From Natrialbaceae archaeon (GTDB lineage Archaea > Halobacteriota > Halobacteria > Halobacteriales > Natrialbaceae), in assembly GCA_003552885.1 (NCBI GenBank), contig PUPA01000043.1, positions 1 through 34,102 on the forward strand: a stretch of 34,102 bases of DNA, in the 5' to 3' direction. The position numbers were made by a program, and so were the translations under genes. The notes beneath the pieces are model-generated. The model did no database searches. It was not told where the DNA came from and was given only the letters and a program-made list of their open reading frames with translations. Positions 8,928-17,040 of this stretch are shown piece by piece (the first letter of the stretch is position 1; the number at the start of each line of letters is the position of its first letter).

Positions 8928-9221
8928 TCGCTCACACTTCGCAGTCCGAGTGCCCGGAGGTGTTATCGAATCCGTGGCGGTGACGTGCGTTCGGGAGGGC
9001 TGAAAACAGGCGGTAGATGAGAACGAGAAATCCCGTTCGAGAGCACCCCGACATTCGCAACTACAGATACCTCATTTCATATCGCGTTATGTGGTTTATT
9101 GTTTTGTGACGAGGGTATCGCGCTCGCCGATTGCGAGGGCGACACGGATAACCGAAGCTGGTCGAATCGGCGCCGTAGAGCGCCCGCGCGTGGTCGATCC
9201 CTGCCGCCGATCGTCGTCGGC
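8928..9221. other. Convergent intergenic spacer
   Basis: This stretch separates the stops of the rightward serpin gene and the leftward Rio2 gene. It contains an AT-rich patch around 9060-9110 with short T-runs, plausible for transcription termination. I see no gene, tRNA or clear repeat in it. Confidence 0.4.
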
Positions 9222-10115
9222 TCAGAGCCCCTCGAACGTTCCTTCGGCGATCGCGTCGGCGAGTTCGGCGGCGTCGACCGCCGGGAGGTTCCGGGGGTAC
9301 TTCCGGTCGAAGTAGTTGACGAGATTTGTCACGTCGCGTTCGAGGAACTCCCGGGCGTTCTCGTGGTCGGTCGGGACCGCCTGTGGCCAGTCGAAGACCG
9401 TCACGCCACCCTCCCCGACGAACACGTTGTACTCGCTCACGTCGGCGTGGACGTAGCCGCGCTCGTAGGCACTCGCGAGTTCGGCCACCAGGAGTTCGAG
9501 GACGCCACCGACCTGTCGGTCGTCGAGTTTCGCCCGTGAGAGCTCGACGCCGTCCATCTTCTCCATCACGATGGCGTGGCGGTTCTGATCGATCGGTCGG
9601 GGGACGGCCACCTCCGGGTACAGCGCCTCGAGAATCCCGTGCTCGCGTTCGGCGGCCTTCCGGGCCGTGTACAGCCAGGAGACGTGACGGTTCTCGGAGG
9701 CGTAATCGCGTTCGCGGTGGACCTCCCGGAAGTTCGTGTACCCCTCGCGGTGGTACTTCAGCGCGAGGGGTTTGTACGATCGGACCTCGTAGACGTCGCT
9801 CTCTTTCCCCACACCGAGGGGAGCCCCGAACTCGGCGACCGTCTCGCGCTCGACGAGCGCCCGGAGGGCCAGGGCGTCGTACCCTTCGAACTGGAGGGAG
9901 TACCCCTCGTACTGGATGGTCTTTTTCTCGATCAGGCCGCGTTTGAGACACCGCTCGAGACGGTAGTCGACCTCCTCGGGAGTCAACCCCGAAAAGGAGG
10001 GGAGCTTCCCGCGTTTGACCCACTGGGAGAAGCGCATCCCCTGTTCGACCCCGGAGAGCAGATAGAAGTCCTCCGGCTCGAGTTCGGGTAGGAGCTCGGC
10101 GACGTTCCGCACCAT
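9222..10115 (-). CDS. rio2: Rio2-type serine/threonine protein kinase
   Basis: A 297-aa archaeal Rio2. The N-terminal winged helix (about 1-85) reads VRNVAELLPELEPEDFYLLSGVEQGMR in its first part and is specific to Rio2 rather than Rio1. The kinase part has a P-loop-like GVGKESDVYEV, the lysine in LALKYHREG, a catalytic loop HADVSEYNVFV and the metal-binding FDWPQ. Rio2 acts in the cytoplasm on maturing small ribosomal subunits. The ATG at 10115 is chosen because the winged helix starts right there and a minus-strand TATA-like element (CTTTTACG, 10137-10144) is about 25 bases upstream. Typical length and no missing residues. Confidence 0.92.
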   Translation of the reverse strand: MVRNVAELLPELEPEDFYLLSGVEQGMRFSQWVKRGKLPSFSGLTPEEVDYRLERCLKRGLIEKKTIQYEGYSLQFEGYDALALRALVERETVAEFGAPLGVGKESDVYEVRSYKPLALKYHREGYTNFREVHRERDYASENRHVSWLYTARKAAEREHGILEALYPEVAVPRPIDQNRHAIVMEKMDGVELSRAKLDDRQVGGVLELLVAELASAYERGYVHADVSEYNVFVGEGGVTVFDWPQAVPTDHENAREFLERDVTNLVNYFDRKYPRNLPAVDAAELADAIAEGTFEGL

Positions 10116-10374
10116 GGCCGGGGTAGCAATCGCGCACGTAAAAGGGGCGTGACGCCCGCCCGCCGGATCCGGCCAATAAATCACATGTAGCTATACGCAA
10201 CTGTCGGCTCGCGGCCGTCCCGACCGTGGGCCCCGCCAGCCCCGCCCGTCGCCCCCACGCCGTGTGCCCCCGGCGAGGGGGGACCCACCGCGGTCCCGTC
10301 CGGAGCGACCCCGCCGAACGACCCTCCACCGTCTGCCCCTCCACTGATGTAGCTGGAGCCACGAGGGACGGGGC

Positions 10375-11115
10375 ATGTACGTCGGCGTCGACGGATGTCC
10401 GGCGGGATGGATCGCCGTGCTGTTCGACGAGGACGGCTACCGAGGCTCCGGTCTGTACGGAGACGTCGAAGAGCTGTGGACGGCCCACGGTGACGTGGCA
10501 GACGTGATCCTGATCGACGTGCCGATCGGGCTCCGGGAGCGCTCGAACGCGAAACGCCCGTGTGACGACGCCGCCCGCGAAAGGCTGAGTCCGGAGCGCC
10601 ACTCCAGTGTGTTCTCCGTCCCCGTGCGGGCGGCCGTCCACGAGGAGTGTTACGAGAGCGCAAAACGAACACAGGAAGAACGCACAGACGGCAGTCTCGG
10701 CGTCCAGTCGTGGGGCATCGCCGACAAGATCGCCGAACTCGACACCTTCCTCCGCGGGACGGCGCCGGAGGCCGTCGGCACGATCCGCGAGGCCCACCCC
10801 GAACTCTGCTTCTGGGCGTTGAACGGCGAATCAGCCACGACGTACTCGAAGACGGGCCAGCCGGCCGCCGCGTTCTGGGAACGGATCGGGATACTCGAGG
10901 CCACAGACGGTACGGTCGTCGACGACGTCCGCGACGCTGCAACCGGCCTCGACACCGCGGTCGGCAACGACGATGTCGTCGACGCGTTCACACTGGCGCT
11001 CACCGCCAGTCCGAAGACCCGGCCGTTACGAACGCTCCCCGACGGATGGCCCGACGGCGATCCGGGGGATCCGACCGGTGCCCTGCCGATGGAGGTGGTG
11101 TACGCCTATCCGTGA
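10375..11115 (+). CDS. DUF429 family protein (predicted RNase H-like nuclease)
   Basis: A 246-aa cytoplasmic protein with the DUF429 hallmarks: MYVGVDGCPAGWI at the start (first acidic residue of an RNase H-like fold), LIDVPIGL about 45 residues later, RHSSVFSVP, and a C-terminal acidic cluster NDDVVDAFTLAL. The DUF429 family is predicted to be nuclease-like from fold comparisons; no activity is established from this sequence. Start and end agree with the usual length. It stands alone between Rio2 (divergent) and the reductase-hydrolase fusion gene. Confidence 0.85.
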   Translation: MYVGVDGCPAGWIAVLFDEDGYRGSGLYGDVEELWTAHGDVADVILIDVPIGLRERSNAKRPCDDAARERLSPERHSSVFSVPVRAAVHEECYESAKRTQEERTDGSLGVQSWGIADKIAELDTFLRGTAPEAVGTIREAHPELCFWALNGESATTYSKTGQPAAAFWERIGILEATDGTVVDDVRDAATGLDTAVGNDDVVDAFTLALTASPKTRPLRTLPDGWPDGDPGDPTGALPMEVVYAYP

Positions 11116-11541
11116 TCGAACGCGCTCACCGGGGTGGTCGGTCACGAAAGAGCGGTTTGACGATTCCCGATCCACGCTCCCGGCGAGCGATCCGTAACAG
11201 ACGGCGATGGCCGCGGTGGGAACGGATAGCTCAGTAGGGTCGGTCAGTCGACGTCGTCACCGCTGGCTCGCCGACCGTCTCCGGTGGGTCGGCGGGTTCG
11301 AGGAGCCAGTCGTCGCATCCAGAACGCCTCCCGATCCGTCGAAACGCCGGCTCTTTCGTCTTACACCGATCTCACGTCGTAGGTGAAACCCAGCACACCC
11401 CTTTATTTAGCGCACTGCCGTGGATGAACCCATGTGCTCTACGCCCGGTCGGAGCTCCAATCGAATCCACCGCCCCGGACCGTCTCGAAACCGTGTCGGT
11501 ACGGACGATCGGTGTCGTTCCACCGGTCCGGGGCAACGGCC
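11116..11541. other. Intergenic region with a promoter but no gene
   Basis: This 426-base stretch holds a clear TATA-like element (tttatttag, about 11402-11410). It would start a transcript near 11430, leaving a leader of about 110 bases before the ATG at 11542. Alternatively, an in-frame GTG at 11434 could be the true leaderless start of the fusion protein, adding 36 residues. The first 280 bases show no coding or structural signal that I can recognise. Confidence 0.45.
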
Positions 11542-13395
11542 ATGAGGATCCTGGTCTTCGGCGCAGGACCGCTGGGAAGCCTGAAAGCGACACGACTCCA
11601 CGAAGCGGGACACGACGTCTCTCTTCTGGCCAGAGGGCAGCGGTTGGCGGACCTGAGAGAACACGGGGTCGTCGTCCACGAGCAGGGTGCTGACAGGGTG
11701 GACGTCGCTCACGTTCCCGTAGTAGAGACGTTCGAGGCCGACGACGACTACGATCTCGTCCTGATCGTTATGGGCGAGCACCAGTTCACCGGGATTCTGG
11801 ATACGTTGGCGGAAAACGAACACGTCCAGACGGTCTGCTTCATGGGAAACGCCGTAAACGGACCCGAGGAGATGGTCCGGGTGCTCGGCAACGAGCGCGT
11901 GATGTTGGGATTCCCGTACCCCGGTGGCAAACGAGACGGACACGTCGTGTGCGTGCTCCCGATCGACGAACAGAACGAGTACACCATCCCGATCGGGGAG
12001 GCCGACGGAACGATCCGTCCCAGAACCCGAGAGGTGGCGGCAGTGCTCTCGGACATGCGAGGATACGACGTCGAGATCAGGACGGATATGGACGAGTGGC
12101 TGAAGTACCACGTCGCGCTGCTCATCTCCGGACTGGCCCCTGCGCTGTATGCCGCTGACACCGAAATGAGACGACTCGGTGAGACGAGGGACTTGCTGGT
12201 GCTCTCCGTTCGCGCGACGAAAGAAGCGTTGCGGGGATTACGTGAGGCCGGCTATTCGCCGAGCCCCCGGGTTGTGCGGGGGTTCGAGTACGTTCCGGAA
12301 CCCGTCTGCGTGTGGGCCATCGGGTGGCTGATGCGCACCGAGTACGCGAAGATCTCGATCGAGGGCCACACCCGTGCCGGTCGAGAGGAGATGACGCACC
12401 TCTTCGATGGGTTGGTGTCGATCGTCGAAGGCGGCGGTGGAACGACCGACGCGATGGATCGGCTGGCGCCGTACTTCGACCCCGACACATCACCCTACCC
12501 CGAAGGGAGACGGGACATCCCGATGAAGTGGGGTGGCGTGATCGCTCCCGCGCTCGGGGTCGGGGCGCTCGCAGTCGCCCTCCGCCGTTTGCGTTCGAAG
12601 CCCACGGCAACACCTCCAGTCGAAGGTGAGTACGGGACCGTCCAGTACGAAGTGGTCGGGCCCGAAGACGCGACTCCGGTGGTGTTCACCCACGGGTTCG
12701 CCCTCGACCGCGGGACGTGGCGGGAACAGGTCGCCACGCTGTCGGAGTCCTATCGAGTCCTCTCGTGGGACCTCCCCGGGTGTGGTGACTCCGCCGAGTC
12801 GAGCGATCCAGCGCGATTCGACGTCGCCTCCCAGAGTTTGCTCGACGTACTGGACGAGCAAGGGGTGGACCGGGCCGTTCTGGTCGGCCAGTCGATGGGG
12901 AGCCTGTTGAGCCAGTACGTCGCGTACCACCACCCCGACCGCGTTCGTGCCCTCGTTCACGTCGGTGGCTTCCCGCTGTACGGGGGGGTTTCCGACCACA
13001 CGATCAAACTGATGGGGTTGCACGTGTGGGCATTGAAGCGGATGCCCGAACGACTGCTGTGTGACCTGTTTGGTCGGTTCGTCGCTCGAAGCCCCGAGGC
13101 CCGAGCGTACGCGAGACGGGCGAGTGCACGGACCGGGAAGGAGAACATGGTGTCTCTCGAACGAGCACTCCTCGGCGACCTCGGAGACGGGATTCCCGAA
13201 CCAACCGAGCACCCACAGCTGGTCGTGGTCGGTGAAGAGGAGCACTTCTGGCTCCGGAAGAAGGCGAGAGAGTGGGACGAAACCCTCCTCGACAGCGAGT
13301 ACGAGACCGTGCCGGATGCGGGACACCTGGTGAACCACGACAATCCGACGGTCTTCAACGAAATCCTGTCTTCGTTTCTGGAATCGCTGGACTAG
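11542..13395 (+). CDS. Fusion: ketopantoate reductase-like domain plus alpha/beta hydrolase
   Basis: A 617-aa two-enzyme fusion. Residues 1 to about 320 form a 6-phosphogluconate/ketopantoate-reductase-like NADP domain: MRILVFGAGPLGSLKATRL nucleotide motif, GNAVNG, and a C-terminal helical domain with DEWLKYHVALL. The Asn four residues after the catalytic Lys in PanE is replaced by Ala here, so it may not reduce ketopantoate. Residues about 325-350 are a hydrophobic stretch followed by RRLRSK, perhaps a membrane helix. From about 364 comes an alpha/beta hydrolase: THGFALDRGTW oxyanion region, nucleophile elbow GQSMGS with Ser451, and catalytic His595 in DAGHLVNHDNP. There is no frameshift between the halves. 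I chose the ATG because the Rossmann strand starts there. Substrate unknown. Codon use is less biased than in the neighbours. Confidence 0.82.
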   Translation: MRILVFGAGPLGSLKATRLHEAGHDVSLLARGQRLADLREHGVVVHEQGADRVDVAHVPVVETFEADDDYDLVLIVMGEHQFTGILDTLAENEHVQTVCFMGNAVNGPEEMVRVLGNERVMLGFPYPGGKRDGHVVCVLPIDEQNEYTIPIGEADGTIRPRTREVAAVLSDMRGYDVEIRTDMDEWLKYHVALLISGLAPALYAADTEMRRLGETRDLLVLSVRATKEALRGLREAGYSPSPRVVRGFEYVPEPVCVWAIGWLMRTEYAKISIEGHTRAGREEMTHLFDGLVSIVEGGGGTTDAMDRLAPYFDPDTSPYPEGRRDIPMKWGGVIAPALGVGALAVALRRLRSKPTATPPVEGEYGTVQYEVVGPEDATPVVFTHGFALDRGTWREQVATLSESYRVLSWDLPGCGDSAESSDPARFDVASQSLLDVLDEQGVDRAVLVGQSMGSLLSQYVAYHHPDRVRALVHVGGFPLYGGVSDHTIKLMGLHVWALKRMPERLLCDLFGRFVARSPEARAYARRASARTGKENMVSLERALLGDLGDGIPEPTEHPQLVVVGEEEHFWLRKKAREWDETLLDSEYETVPDAGHLVNHDNPTVFNEILSSFLESLD

Positions 13396-13588
13396 TCGAC
13401 AGCCGTGCGATGATCTCTCCGATCGAAAAGCCAACCAATCCTCGAAATCGCGTGGAGCCGTTCTTCCGAGCCCTCCACTCACGCGGACTGTGCCGGCCTC
13501 ACCCGAACACTCGTCGACGACGCGCTTTGAAGATACGGACGTATCCACAGGGAGCGCAGTCTCCACAGGCGCGATAGTAAATTTCGGA

Positions 13589-13663
13589 TGGGCGCTGCAG
13601 GATTTGAACCCGCGACAACTTGGTCCGAAGCCAAGCACTCTGTCCAGACTGAGCTAAGCGCCC
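13589..13663 (-). tRNA. tRNA-Arg (anticodon TCG)
   Basis: The minus strand folds as a complete cloverleaf: acceptor GGGCGCT/AGCGCCC with discriminator A; D stem GCTC/GAGT; anticodon stem CTTGG/CCAAG with loop CTTCGGA, giving anticodon TCG (decodes CGA); T stem GCGGG/CCTGC with loop TTCAAAT. No intron and no encoded CCA. It lies between the convergently oriented fusion gene and a rightward small gene. Confidence 0.95.
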
Positions 13664-13768
13664 AGCGGCCGTCAGTTTCACTCGGCTCCGTATAAGTCGC
13701 TCGGTTCGGTGCGGTCTCGGCCGACCGTCCCGTCGACGGTTCCCGCGGTTTGGAACCCACCAGGGTCG

Positions 13769-13776
13769 TTATATCC
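13769..13776 (+). promoter_or_regulatory. TATA element for the 58-aa gene
   Basis: TTATATCC is centred about 30 bases before the ATG at 13803, matching the spacing seen before other genes in this window. Confidence 0.5.
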
Positions 13777-13802
13777 GAGGTGGTCGTCCCTCGAACCGAG
13801 CC

Positions 13803-13979
13803 ATGACTCTGGACGACCCAGCCGTCGGTCGGTCGGACGATGAGGGTGAGCCACTCGAGTTGCTCGTAGATGGGGAGTGGTGGACGTTCGTTCCGGCCGA
13901 GGCCACCGGCGACGAACGGCTCACCCGGTGGATCTCGGTCCCCCGCAGGGACCTCCGTGATCTCGAGGAGTGGCGCTGA
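13803..13979 (+). CDS. Small acidic haloarchaeal protein, DUF7511-like
   Basis: A 58-aa protein, below common length cut-offs. It begins MTLDDPAVGRSDDEGEP and continues with LELLVDGEWWTFVP, then ATGDERLTRWISV, ending in DLEEWR. The arrangement of a hydrophobic strand, a FVP-type turn, an Ala-Thr...ERLTRWIS helix and a short acidic tail resembles the small haloarchaeal DUF7511 proteins. That assignment is from memory of the family and cannot be checked here. It has its own TATA element and ends 48 bases before ubiA. No catalytic residues or membrane segment are visible and the function is unknown. Confidence 0.7.
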   Translation: MTLDDPAVGRSDDEGEPLELLVDGEWWTFVPAEATGDERLTRWISVPRRDLRDLEEWR

Positions 13980-13997
13980 CGGAGGCGGACCGGATCG

Positions 13998-14004
13998 TTT
14001 ATTT
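13998..14004 (+). promoter_or_regulatory. TATA element of ubiA
   Basis: A tttattt box is centred about 27 bases before the ATG at 14028, consistent with a leaderless transcript for the prenyltransferase gene. Confidence 0.55.
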
Positions 14005-14027
14005 GCCGGCGTTTTCCACACCGGACA

Positions 14028-14888
14028 ATGGACGCCCGGGAGACTGCTGTCGGCCTGTTCGAGCTGACGCGGCCGGCGAACTCGGTCGCCGCCGGCGTGT
14101 TGACGTTCGTCGGCGCCTACGTCGCCGGCGGGCTCGGCGACCACCCGGCGGCGGTGGCGGCGGCGGTCGGCGCGACGGTGCTCGCGACCGGTGCCGGGAA
14201 CGCGATAAACGACTACTTCGACCGGGAGATCGACCGGATCAATCGGCCCGATCGGGCGATTCCGCGCGGGGCGGTTAGCCCGCGTGGCGCCGTGGCTCTC
14301 GGCGTCGTTCTCTTCGCGGTCGCCATCGCTCTGGCGCTCACGTTGCCGGCGCTCGCGGTCGCCATCGCGGTGGTGAACCTGCTGGCGCTGGTGGCGTACA
14401 CGGAGCTGTTCAAGGGCACTCCCGGGGCCGGAAACGCGCTCGTGGCGTATCTGGTCGGCAGCACGTTCCTGTTCGGGGCGGCCGCGGTGGGCGACGTCCG
14501 GACTGCGGCCGTCCTCTTCGTCCTCGCCGGGTTGGCGACGTTCAGCCGCGAGGTCATAAAAGACGTCGAGGACGTGGCGGGCGACCGCGAGGAGGGGCTG
14601 AACACGCTGCCGATCGCCGTCGGCAGGCGGCGTGCGCTCGCCGTCGGCCTGGCTGCGCTGGTCGCGTCGGTACTGGCGATCCCGCTTCCGTACCTCTATG
14701 GCCCGTTCGGTGGCGCCTACCTGGCGCTCGTGGTACCTGCGGCGGCGGTCATGCTCGCCGGCGCAGTTCGGAGCTTCGCGGATCCCGCGGTCGGCCAACG
14801 GCGGGTCAAGTACGGGATGTTCCTCGCGACGCTGGCGTTCGTCGCGGGTCGCGGCGCGGCCGACCTGGCCTGGCTGGCTCCGAGCTGA
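14028..14888 (+). CDS. ubiA: UbiA prenyltransferase, probable digeranylgeranylglyceryl phosphate synthase
   Basis: A 286-aa membrane enzyme of the UbiA superfamily with about eight or nine transmembrane helices. The two Asp-rich metal/diphosphate motifs are intact: NDYFDREID (61-69) and DVEDVAGD (179-186). In archaea the ubiquitous member of this size is geranylgeranylglycerol-phosphate geranylgeranyltransferase, which adds the second isoprenoid chain in membrane ether-lipid synthesis. The close match to that arrangement (NAINDYFDREIDRINRPDR, then IPRGAVSPRGA) supports this over menaquinone- or heme-pathway UbiA proteins, but substrate cannot be read from motifs alone. The start is supported by the TATA box at 13998. 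Confidence 0.87.
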   Translation: MDARETAVGLFELTRPANSVAAGVLTFVGAYVAGGLGDHPAAVAAAVGATVLATGAGNAINDYFDREIDRINRPDRAIPRGAVSPRGAVALGVVLFAVAIALALTLPALAVAIAVVNLLALVAYTELFKGTPGAGNALVAYLVGSTFLFGAAAVGDVRTAAVLFVLAGLATFSREVIKDVEDVAGDREEGLNTLPIAVGRRRALAVGLAALVASVLAIPLPYLYGPFGGAYLALVVPAAAVMLAGAVRSFADPAVGQRRVKYGMFLATLAFVAGRGAADLAWLAPS

Positions 14889-14918
14889 CGCGGTCGCCCG
14901 TCCGTCTGATCAAAAGGA

Positions 14919-14925
14919 ATATAAC
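14919..14925 (+). promoter_or_regulatory. TATA element of the RAD55/KaiC-like gene
   Basis: AATATAA is centred about 30 bases before the GTG at 14952. This spacing favours the GTG as a leaderless start over the in-frame ATG at 14979. Confidence 0.5.
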
Positions 14926-14951
14926 CTGGATCCTCACACCTTCACACAGTA

Positions 14952-15587
14952 GTGCCGACGCCGTCGGCCGCCCAACCCATGTACGAGCTCCCAGACGTCC
15001 TCCCGGACACCGAACTTCGCCCGGGAACGAACGTGCTCATCTCGGCCGCTTCACCGAGTGGCAAACGCGAGCTGGCCTACGAGCTCCTCGCGGTCGGTGC
15101 GAACGGCGGCGAGGGATCGATCGTCGTCACGACGGAAGACGGCGCCGAGGAGGTGCTCTCGGCGTTCGCCGACCTCGTCGAGGGGGAGCCGCCGATCGGC
15201 GTCGTCGACTGTGTGACCAAACAGCGCGGGATCGGCGCGGTCGAGGACGACTCGACGGTCAAGTACGCCTCCTCGCCGGTAGACATGACCGGCATCGGCA
15301 TCAAACTCTCGGAGTTCTTAGAGGAGTTTCGCGGCGGGCGTGGTCTGACCGAAAACCGGATTCTGCTGCACTCGGTGTCGACGCTGCTCACGCACTCGAA
15401 CCTCCAGACGGTGTTTCGATTCCTCCACGTGTTCACCGGCCGAATCCGGAGCGCCGACGCCGTGGGCATCTACGTCATCGACTCGACGGCCCACGACGAG
15501 CAGACTATGAACACCCTCAAACAGCTGTTCGACGCCGTCGTCGAGCTCGACGACGGGGAGCCGACGGTCCGGACCAGCGGGCTGTAA
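14952..15587 (+). CDS. RAD55/KaiC-related protein with degenerate P-loop
   Basis: A 211-aa RecA-superfamily protein resembling the single-domain RAD55/KaiC-like ATPases common in haloarchaea (DUF7504-type). It keeps the family order: N-terminal LRPGTNVLISAASPSGKRELAYELL where the Walker A should be, SIVVTTEDGAEEVLSAF, GIGIKLSEFLEEF, ENRILLHSVSTLLTHSNLQTVFRFLHVF and VIDSTAHDEQTMNTLKQLFD. The Walker A is ASPSGKRE, with Arg instead of Thr/Ser after Lys and no first Gly, so ATP binding is doubtful. Such proteins are thought to act in signalling or regulation rather than recombination; here that is inference. A 29-bp tandem duplication begins exactly at its stop codon. Confidence 0.75.
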   Translation: MPTPSAAQPMYELPDVLPDTELRPGTNVLISAASPSGKRELAYELLAVGANGGEGSIVVTTEDGAEEVLSAFADLVEGEPPIGVVDCVTKQRGIGAVEDDSTVKYASSPVDMTGIGIKLSEFLEEFRGGRGLTENRILLHSVSTLLTHSNLQTVFRFLHVFTGRIRSADAVGIYVIDSTAHDEQTMNTLKQLFDAVVELDDGEPTVRTSGL

Positions 15588-15663
15588 CCCGGGGCGACAC
15601 GCGGGCTCCGACTCAACCCGGGGCGACACGCGGGCTCCGACCCAGCCCGAGCCGACACGGGAG
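15586..15663 (+). repeat. 29-bp tandem repeat after a stop codon
   Basis: Two nearly identical 29-base units (15586-15614 and 15615-15643, differing at one base) are followed by a degraded third unit to 15663. The array begins within the TAA stop codon of the preceding gene. The third unit runs into the TATA box of the next gene. Confidence 0.85.
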
Positions 15664-15692
15664 TTATAACTCCGACGCCCCTCGGCTCGACC

Positions 15693-16103
15693 ATGTCAGT
15701 CGAGAGTGACGCGGAGTTACGGGAGATCCTCGGGCTCGAGACGGTCGCGGTGGTCGGCTGTTCGTCGACCCCGGGGAAAGCCGCTCACGACGTCCCGGCG
15801 TACCTGCGCGAACGGGGATACGAGGTGGTGCCGGTCAACCCGTTCGCCGAGACGATCTTCGACCGTCGCGCGTACGACTCCCTCGGAGACGTAGAGGGGG
15901 ACGTCGAGGTCGTCTGTGTCTTCCGGCCGAGCGAAGAGGTCGCGGGGATCGTCGAGGAGGCGATCGAGCGCGGGGACGTTCGCGTCGTCTGGACCCAGCT
16001 CGGGATCGACGATCCGGTGGCCACCGAGCGAGCGGCGGATGCCGGGCTCTCGGTCGTCTCCGACCGGTGTATGAAGGTCCAACACCGCCGGCTCTACGGC
16101 TGA
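15693..16103 (+). CDS. CoA-binding domain protein (YccU/COG1832 type)
   Basis: A 136-aa cytoplasmic Rossmann-fold protein. The nucleotide-binding start VAVVGCSSTPGKAAHDVPAYL is followed by GYEVVPVNPFAETIFDRRAYDSL, VVCVFRPSEEV and the late VVWTQLGI...DRCMKVQHRRL. This is the complete small CoA-binding domain, found alone in many bacteria and archaea and fused in acyl-CoA synthetases. The specific role is not known. The ATG is supported by a TATA-like ttataac at 15664-15670, about 26 bases upstream. Confidence 0.87.
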   Translation: MSVESDAELREILGLETVAVVGCSSTPGKAAHDVPAYLRERGYEVVPVNPFAETIFDRRAYDSLGDVEGDVEVVCVFRPSEEVAGIVEEAIERGDVRVVWTQLGIDDPVATERAADAGLSVVSDRCMKVQHRRLYG

Positions 16104-16426
16104 CCGACGGACGGCCGATCGACGGGACTCGGACGAACGACCGATCACTGGACGGGCTCGGACGAGCGATCGGTCGTCTGCGGGCACCGCACCGTTCGGC
16201 GTCCGTTCGGTCCACCACCTGGCCGTGCTCGCGGGCCTCCCGTACGTCGGGGGTGTCGGGGATGCCCCGTACGCCGGGGGTGTCGGGGATTCCCCGCCCG
16301 TCGAGCGTGCTGGTCGCACGCGTCACTTCCGCTTTTGAGCGCCTTAGGGCCACTGACACGCCGAGATCCGGCGCGTGGCTCTGGTCCCGAACTCTCAAGC
16401 TACGGCCGTACAAACGTGTGTGCAAG
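16104..16426. repeat. Repeat-rich intergenic stretch
   Basis: This 323-base gap contains two sets of short tandem duplications and no gene that I can support. Near the upstream stop, related units of 26 and 29 bases (16115-16140 and 16141-16169) share ccgatc...ggacg...cggacga. Further on, a 27-base unit is repeated at 16239-16265 and 16266-16292 with two or three differences. A frame is open rightward through the whole stretch into the next gene, but its translation is Arg/Ser/Pro-rich and unlike any family I recognise. Confidence 0.7.
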
Positions 16427-16810
16427 ATGGACCGTCGCAGCTTCTTCGTCGTCGGCGTCGGCGCGCTCGCGGGCTGTCTCTCGCCGTTCGAGGGCAACGG
16501 CGACGGGATCACCGACCCCCCGGACCTCGAGGTGGTCCACGACGAGCTCGGCCGGGAGAACGTCGGCACCGAGGAAGAACGCGTGTTCGTCGTCGGCGTC
16601 CTCGAGAACGTCGGCGACCGTGAGCTCAGCTACGTCGAGATCAGCGCGGCCTTCCTCGATGCTGACGGTGAGGAGCTGGAGACGGTGATCGAGAACGTCG
16701 AGGACGTCACCTCCGGCGAACAGTGGCACTTCGAGATCGAGTATCCACACTTCGGCGAGCGGGCAGCCGAGGTCGACGACTACGAGCTGGAGCCGACGAT
16801 GGGGCTGTAG
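16427..16810 (+). CDS. Tat lipoprotein with FxLYD-like domain
   Basis: A 127-aa exported lipoprotein. The start MDRRSFFVVGVGALAGC is a textbook haloarchaeal Tat signal with a lipobox, Cys17 being the anchor. After a short acidic linker comes a beta-sandwich of about 90 residues: VFVVGVLENVGDRELSYVEI, then AAFLDADGEELETVIENV and GEQWHFEIEYP. This is the pattern of FxLYD domains, whose role at the cell surface is unknown. The ATG at 16427 is chosen because the open frame upstream is repeat-derived and the signal peptide begins precisely here. It is followed by the flippase gene on the same strand. Confidence 0.8.
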   Translation: MDRRSFFVVGVGALAGCLSPFEGNGDGITDPPDLEVVHDELGRENVGTEEERVFVVGVLENVGDRELSYVEISAAFLDADGEELETVIENVEDVTSGEQWHFEIEYPHFGERAAEVDDYELEPTMGL

Positions 16811-16866
16811 TGTCGATGTACGCCGACTCCCCCCCGACCGACTCTCGAACGGACGCGAGCCACGTC

Positions 16867-17040
16867 TCCGGGGTACCACCACCGATCGCGACGAGGGAGT
16901 CACGACCGCTCCCGACGAGGGGGTTATGACCGATCCTGATCCTGACGAAGGGGTTACGACCGATCGCGATCCTGACGAAGGGGTTACGACCGATCCCGAT
17001 CCTGACGAGGGGGTCACGACCGATCCCGATCGCGACGACG
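16867..17040 (+). repeat. In-frame acidic tandem repeat spanning the flippase start
   Basis: A 30-base unit encoding (T)TDPDPDEGVT is repeated about four times from 16926 to about 17040. Shorter related units lie in the same frame just upstream of the ATG (about 16877-16925). At the position where other units read ACG the first coding unit reads ATG, so the start codon itself looks like a variant of the repeat. Confidence 0.8.

Noticed and set aside
9061..10797. Leftward open frame across the Rio2 region
   Set aside because: Different frame from Rio2; Arg/Gly-rich translation with no conserved motif.
12490..13638. 382-codon leftward frame over the hydrolase half and toward the tRNA
   Set aside because: Antisense shadow that ends in the tRNA region; the plus-strand hydrolase is clearly the real gene.
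13589..13663. tRNA-Arg as integration site of the nearby recombinase
   Set aside because: The recombinase gene is about 12.6 kb away and I found no direct repeat of the tRNA 3' end in the window.
15586..15663. CRISPR array or attachment site
   Set aside because: Repeats are directly adjacent with no unique spacers, and no Cas genes are present anywhere in the window.
16067..16426. N-terminal extension of the FxLYD lipoprotein
   Set aside because: The frame is open but repeat-derived and Arg/Ser-rich; a complete Tat lipoprotein signal starts at 16427.
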